Source of the DNA: Motacilla alba alba
Lineage: Eukaryota > Chordata > Aves > Passeriformes > Motacillidae
Assembly (NCBI RefSeq): GCF_015832195.1
Contig: NC_052017.1
Coordinates: 74,835,801 to 74,899,800, forward strand
DNA length: 64,000 nt
Reading direction: 5' to 3'
Under the pieces are notes generated by a model. It ran no database searches, was not told the DNA's origin, and worked only from the letters and a program-made list of their open reading frames with translations. Within the stretch, counting starts at the first letter, position 1; each line of letters opens with the position of its first letter. A program made the position numbers and the translations under genes. Positions 59,521-64,000 of this stretch are shown piece after piece.

Positions 59521-62500
59521 CAGTCTCCATCTTAGGAGTTTTAAAGACAAAACCGGAGCATATGTCAGATCCTGCTCTGACATACTTTTCATCATGAATC
59601 ATTATGTGAATACAAACTGTAGACAATTTAGTCACTATACTTTTTAAATTTATTTTAAAATATTATGGAAATGCAGTTATTCAGTGTCAATTGTGCTTGT
59701 TTTCTGCATTTACTTGTGGTTAAGTTTAAATATTCCTTATTACCGGATTTTGGGTCTTTTTTGGATGATAATGCAATTACTTTTAGAGTCTTCTTTAGAG
59801 ATTAGATGTCGAGGAGTTCATTGCAGAGTTTCAACCCATTTCCTGAGATAGTGAAAGGTAAATTGTTAAAGCCATCATAAAAATTGTATTTTTTCTCCAT
59901 CTCAGTTACTGATTCCTAGTATGATTCTGAAAAGCTCAGTTGCATGGGTCTTTTAGCAACCGGGTACCATTCATTTCTGAATATTTGAACTGACTAATTT
60001 GCAGAAGCCCTGACACATAAACCCTAAAGTTAACCAGAGCTGTGTTAAACATTTTAGTTTATTCTGAGAAGTGTTCTGTAAAAGCATACATTTGATGATA
60101 CTTACCAGATTCTGACAGTCTTGTCTTAATTTTCTCAGTTGTAAAAAATCTAAATCCAGGCAACATTAGAGAAAGGTTGATATCAGTATTTCACTTTCCC
60201 ATGAAACTTTGAAGAAAAAAAATAGGACATATATGGAGCAGGTCTTCATTGGATTCATTGGATGAAACAGGGACTTTGTGGAAAACAAATTTATAGCACA
60301 ATGTAATAGTGTGTGCAAAGTGGATAATAGTGAATCAACCTGTTCTGCTCTTATTATTTGTTTTTTCGGTCTTAATTTTTTTAAAGTAGTTTAGGATTAT
60401 TTTTTATTGTTACAAAAGATGATTTGAGGCTTTACTGAGTTATGCAGTTTGATTAGAAATCCATTATATGATCCAAACATGGGAAAACCTTATATAAATT
60501 TAGGAAACTGGTGTTTGGATTGGACAAGGGAGACTTGCTCCATTGTCACAGTATTAAAAGAAAGCTTCCTAATAACCACATTCAAAACTTCTTTTTCCTT
60601 TTCTCTTAATTTTAGCTTCTTTCCCACAAGTGGAGATTGAGGGACTCATACCTCATTGATATCCACATCACTATTTTGCAAGTGAATTCATTGTGTTGTC
60701 TTTCACTTCAATGCACATCTCATATATTTCTCCAGCAGAATACACAACTCTATTGTAAGGAGAACAGCATAGCAAACTAAAAAAAAAAAAAAAAACATAG
60801 ACGACAGAAGGCATCAATACTCACACACCACAGGTCATTATTAGTGTTGCATTGCTATCATCTTGTTTTTCTCTGTCTTGTCTCTCCTCCTGGGTGAAGA
60901 GAGCACATCTGGCTATAAAACCAGAGGTTTTTTTCTTTACTGAGGAAAGCATTTCTATATTAGACATTCCTGTGATGGTTTTTCCACTCGGTTATGAACT
61001 AAAAACCATCTGTCCAACAGTGGTGAAAGGCATGCTTGAAACAGTATCCTTGAGGGTACATAATTTGCAGAAAGTTTTCTTCTAGAAAAGTTTACAGAAG
61101 GATACCTAGAATCTGCATATATATAATCTGCTATCCCTCCATTCTCTCATATCTAACACAAAACTTTTAAAATAATTAGTATAATTGAGCTGTTCCCTGT
61201 TGCTTCATACTTTTGGTCAATTTGGTTTCATTACTAGAAATGAGAGCTTTGAAATTCTGCAGCAGTATAATTAGACATTTTTGTATGTTGTTTATATAAG
61301 TGAGCAGAAGTCAAACCCAGTCTCTTGGCCTAGATATTTATCTTAGTAAATGTGCATTGAGACTGTGCTACCATATAAGCACAGTCATACTTTAATTTTT
61401 CAAACGAGTGTTGCCACCTAATGTAGCAGTCAAAACTTATTTTCTATCAGAAACTTGCTTTCTCTACATTTACAAAATCTGTGTCTAGCTTTAAACCAAC
61501 CAGTAAGAGTATGCACTTAGTCTATTTACATTATGTCACCTTGAATCTTTTCTCCCTGACAATTTAATGCAATCTGCTTTTCTGTTTCTTCTGGAAAGGA
61601 GTGCCATACAAATACATATCACTCAGTGATAGGTTTCTCTAGAATGTTTACCCAGCAGTAATATTCTCTCCAAAGTGCAATGCTAGTTTAACCTCTTTCC
61701 ATTACTGAATTCACCAATTACCTAGGAAGCAATTCAGGGCTAACATAAGGTATTAGGACTAATCTTGTTAATTTGAGTTTATGGAGATATAAGTCAAGGG
61801 CCTGACCCTACACCAGTACTGAGAATAAGTTATAGAAGTCAGACAGTTTGCAACACATTAGTGTGCCTAGACTGTAAAATGATCCCTTCTCAGTATTTCT
61901 TTGGGAACAACCACTCCCAAGGAGGATGAATAGAGGTGGAATTCCTAGCCTTGTTCCTTCCTTTGCTGAAATAAGGGCTGATGCACAATGTATAAACATC
62001 CATGTGGAAATGCCAGATGAATGAAAAACAAAGAAAAAGAAAAAAACCCATAAAGTGATATGTCAGTCTCTGAGGAGGGCACAGTCTTTAAGGCACATGC
62101 TCCTTTGAGGTTTTTCAGACGAGTCAAGAGATGATGTCAGCTGATAAACTGACATTCTTCAGTTTTCTTTAAACTCTTCTAGTCCTGTGCCAATAAAAGT
62201 TATTCAATAGTTGGCAGCATGAACCTGAAAGTAATTTGTCCCAAAGATAATGGAAGCTAAAGAAGTAAACCAAATTAAAGTATGTTCTGCAACTGGTTTT
62301 GTACAAGACTTTTTTAAATAAAAAAAATTACAAAACATATTTCAGCATGTTTAACATTGTAGAAAAGTGTACAGTAAAAAATGAATGACAGGGGACTTTG
62401 TGTTGCATTTATTTGTCCTTCAGGACTTCTCTTTAGTTGTCTGAAATAACATCACTGAGATAATTCTAGTGTTTTCCTGTGCAATTGAGATCCAATTTCT

Positions 62501-63051
62501 GAGATGCCTTCTTTGTTTCTGAAAAATGTTACAGATCAGTAAAAAACCATTTTGCTGACACCTTCTTATCTTTATTCTTCTTCATGATCTCACTCCCATT
62601 AATTAAAGCTCTTTTATAATGAAGTGTTATTTCATAACAATGGAATATTCTCTATTATCAGGAGAATATTTGTATTCTTTCATAAGGTTTCTATTTTCTT
62701 TGAAATGTTGCTGGAAATTATAGTATCCCTTTTTTCAAATCAATAATACCTATAAGTTCTCATCTATGTTTAGGCTCATTTCTACTTAGCTAGAAATTAT
62801 GGTTTAAAATTTTGAAACTTTATGTAAGAATTATAATGTATATTGAAACCTTTTTAATCACACTGAAGAAAAACCACTATTGTGATCAGTCAGTCATTAG
62901 TATTATGCATGGAAGGTTCACAGTTTGTTCTTAGAGGAACAACCATTATTTTATTTACTTATGTTATACATTAATATATTTGTATATGTATCAAAAAGAA
63001 AATCAGAGATCGCTGTAATAGGAATATCTAGAAGACTGATGTCATGACTCC
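59521..63051. other. Intergenic DNA, no gene seen
   Basis: AT-rich. Poly-A at 60779-60795. Nothing else recognised. Confidence 0.5.
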
Positions 63052-63364
63052 TGTAGCAGTCATCTCATCCAGCTGCCTAACTGTGGTGGGAATAGAATAT
63101 AAGAAATATGTAAAAAGCAGCTTTACCCCCAAAGAGTTGCAGCCAGGCCAATTATCCAAGATCAGAAACAGGCTTGACTCACAGCTGCAACCAATAAGGA
63201 AGACCAGTCCTATAAGACAGGGAGAACTGAGACCTAGAGTCACTTGCTGTCTGGGCGTTAAAGAAGAAGGAGCAGTGTTAAGAAGAACTACCCATGAGAA
63301 ATCACTGAGAAGGTATGGGACTCTTGCAATAAGATAACCACACTTTTACATTGAGAACACAACA
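63052..63364 (+). repeat. Candidate LTR of a second ERV (313 bp)
   Basis: Starts TGTAGCAG and ends CA two bases before a primer-site-like sequence. Inside are CCAAT (63191), TATAAGA (63211) and AATAAG (63328), the right order and spacing for U3 promoter and R polyadenylation signals. Length and TGTAG start resemble avian leukosis-type LTRs. No partner LTR lies in the window, so the call depends on the internal layout. Confidence 0.55.
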
Positions 63365-63366
63365 AA

Positions 63367-63384
63367 TGGTGATCCTGATGTGAT
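63367..63384 (+). other. Degraded tRNA-Trp-like primer binding site
   Basis: TGGTGATCCTGATGTGAT differs by a few transitions from the tRNA-Trp site used by avian alpharetroviruses. It sits just after the candidate LTR end. Confidence 0.55.
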
Positions 63385-63827
63385 CCCATAGTGATTTTGG
63401 TAAAGAACTGTAGAGAGAGTTGTAAGGATGTGATCGTATGGTGATTCGGGTAGAGAACTGTAGACAATATCTATAGCCAGGTGAATCTGAAGGAGCTGGG
63501 TGCAGTGGTGCTGTGCAGGAGGCTGATATCGATGGATTGCTTGAGTTTGGAGAAGCCCTCAAAAATGGTATAGTGGCCATCTCCACAGGAACCTGATGTA
63601 ATTCGGGATTGGGCTGCGGGGAAAGGTGCAGCCAGAGAGGGAGCCCATTGTAGCATTGAGAGCAGCAGGGGAAGCTGCCTGGTCCGGACCTGACAAAGTT
63701 TGACACCTGGGGTACAGGTGAGCCACTGGGGACACAATGAGAAATAATATATCGAGTGAAGAACAGATTGTTTTGTCTACATGGCAAACAGAGCAGGGCA
63801 AGAAAGGCTTGCAGTGACCAACTAATT
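63385..63827 (+). mobile_element. Candidate ERV leader/5' gag remnant
   Basis: GC-richer than its surroundings. It begins with a 50-bp-period imperfect duplication (gatgtgatc...gtagagaactgtaga at 63377 and 63427). Frames on both strands are open only by chance. No gag motif was recognised, so it is named only from its place after the PBS. Confidence 0.4.
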
Positions 63828-64000
63828 AAAAAAAAAAAAAAAAAAAAAGGCAGTGGGAGTTGAAGACAGAGTAGCTGTATCATTCAGTATGGTGTATTTG
63901 CTGACGAAATGTGCATTTTATTTGCAAGAATTGCAACTATTAATCTTTGATTAGGCATAAGTGTAACAGTTTATATTCCATAAGTACCTTTACAGATACA
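63828..64000. other. Window edge, poly-A and unidentified DNA
   Basis: A poly-A run (about 63829-63848) then AT-rich sequence. It may belong to the ERV remnant or be host DNA. Confidence 0.4.

Noticed and set aside
63302..63883. 193-codon open frame on the - strand
   Set aside because: It spans the LTR end, primer site and leader of a + strand ERV remnant, includes a poly-T-encoded Phe run, and shows no domain. Judged a chance frame.

Overview
The window looks like AT-rich intergenic DNA from a bird. Many fragments of avian-type CR1 LINEs lie in it on both strands, there are short microsatellites, and no host protein-coding gene, rRNA or tRNA gene could be supported. The species cannot be named from what is visible.

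The dominant feature is a full-length class I (gammaretrovirus-like) endogenous retrovirus on the + strand at 7933-16805. It has two 440-bp LTRs that read as identical, a 4-bp target duplication (ATAT), an arginine-tRNA-type primer binding site, a long structured leader, gag, pro-pol, env and a polypurine tract. Gag and pol share one frame, separated by a UGA in the context UGA CUAG, as in retroviruses that make Gag-Pol by stop readthrough. Pol overlaps the start of env. Every gene is broken: about two dozen in-frame stops, mostly TAG, usually where the retroviral family has Trp (TGG), plus two homopolymer frameshifts. Identical LTRs with this many G-to-A-type nonsense changes suggest editing (hypermutation) at or before integration rather than slow decay.

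The env is the most unusual part. Between a hydrophobic leader and a furin-like basic site, its N-terminal portion reads as two tandem immunoglobulin-like domains. A surface region and a transmembrane subunit follow, the latter with an immunosuppressive-type helix and a CX9CC motif instead of the usual CX6CC or CX7CC.

Elsewhere: CR1 fragments (antisense at 2172-3040, 5729-6745, 19560-19920, 53295-54410 and an old one near 57960-58260; sense at 33360-35455 with a foreign insertion inside, 42095-42290, 51535-52915 and smaller pieces); a perfect 32-bp inverted repeat at 51291-51368; and, at the right edge (63052 onward), a second, older-looking ERV piece with an alpharetrovirus-like LTR layout and a tRNA-Trp-like primer binding site. 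The remaining stretches carry no gene that can be supported.
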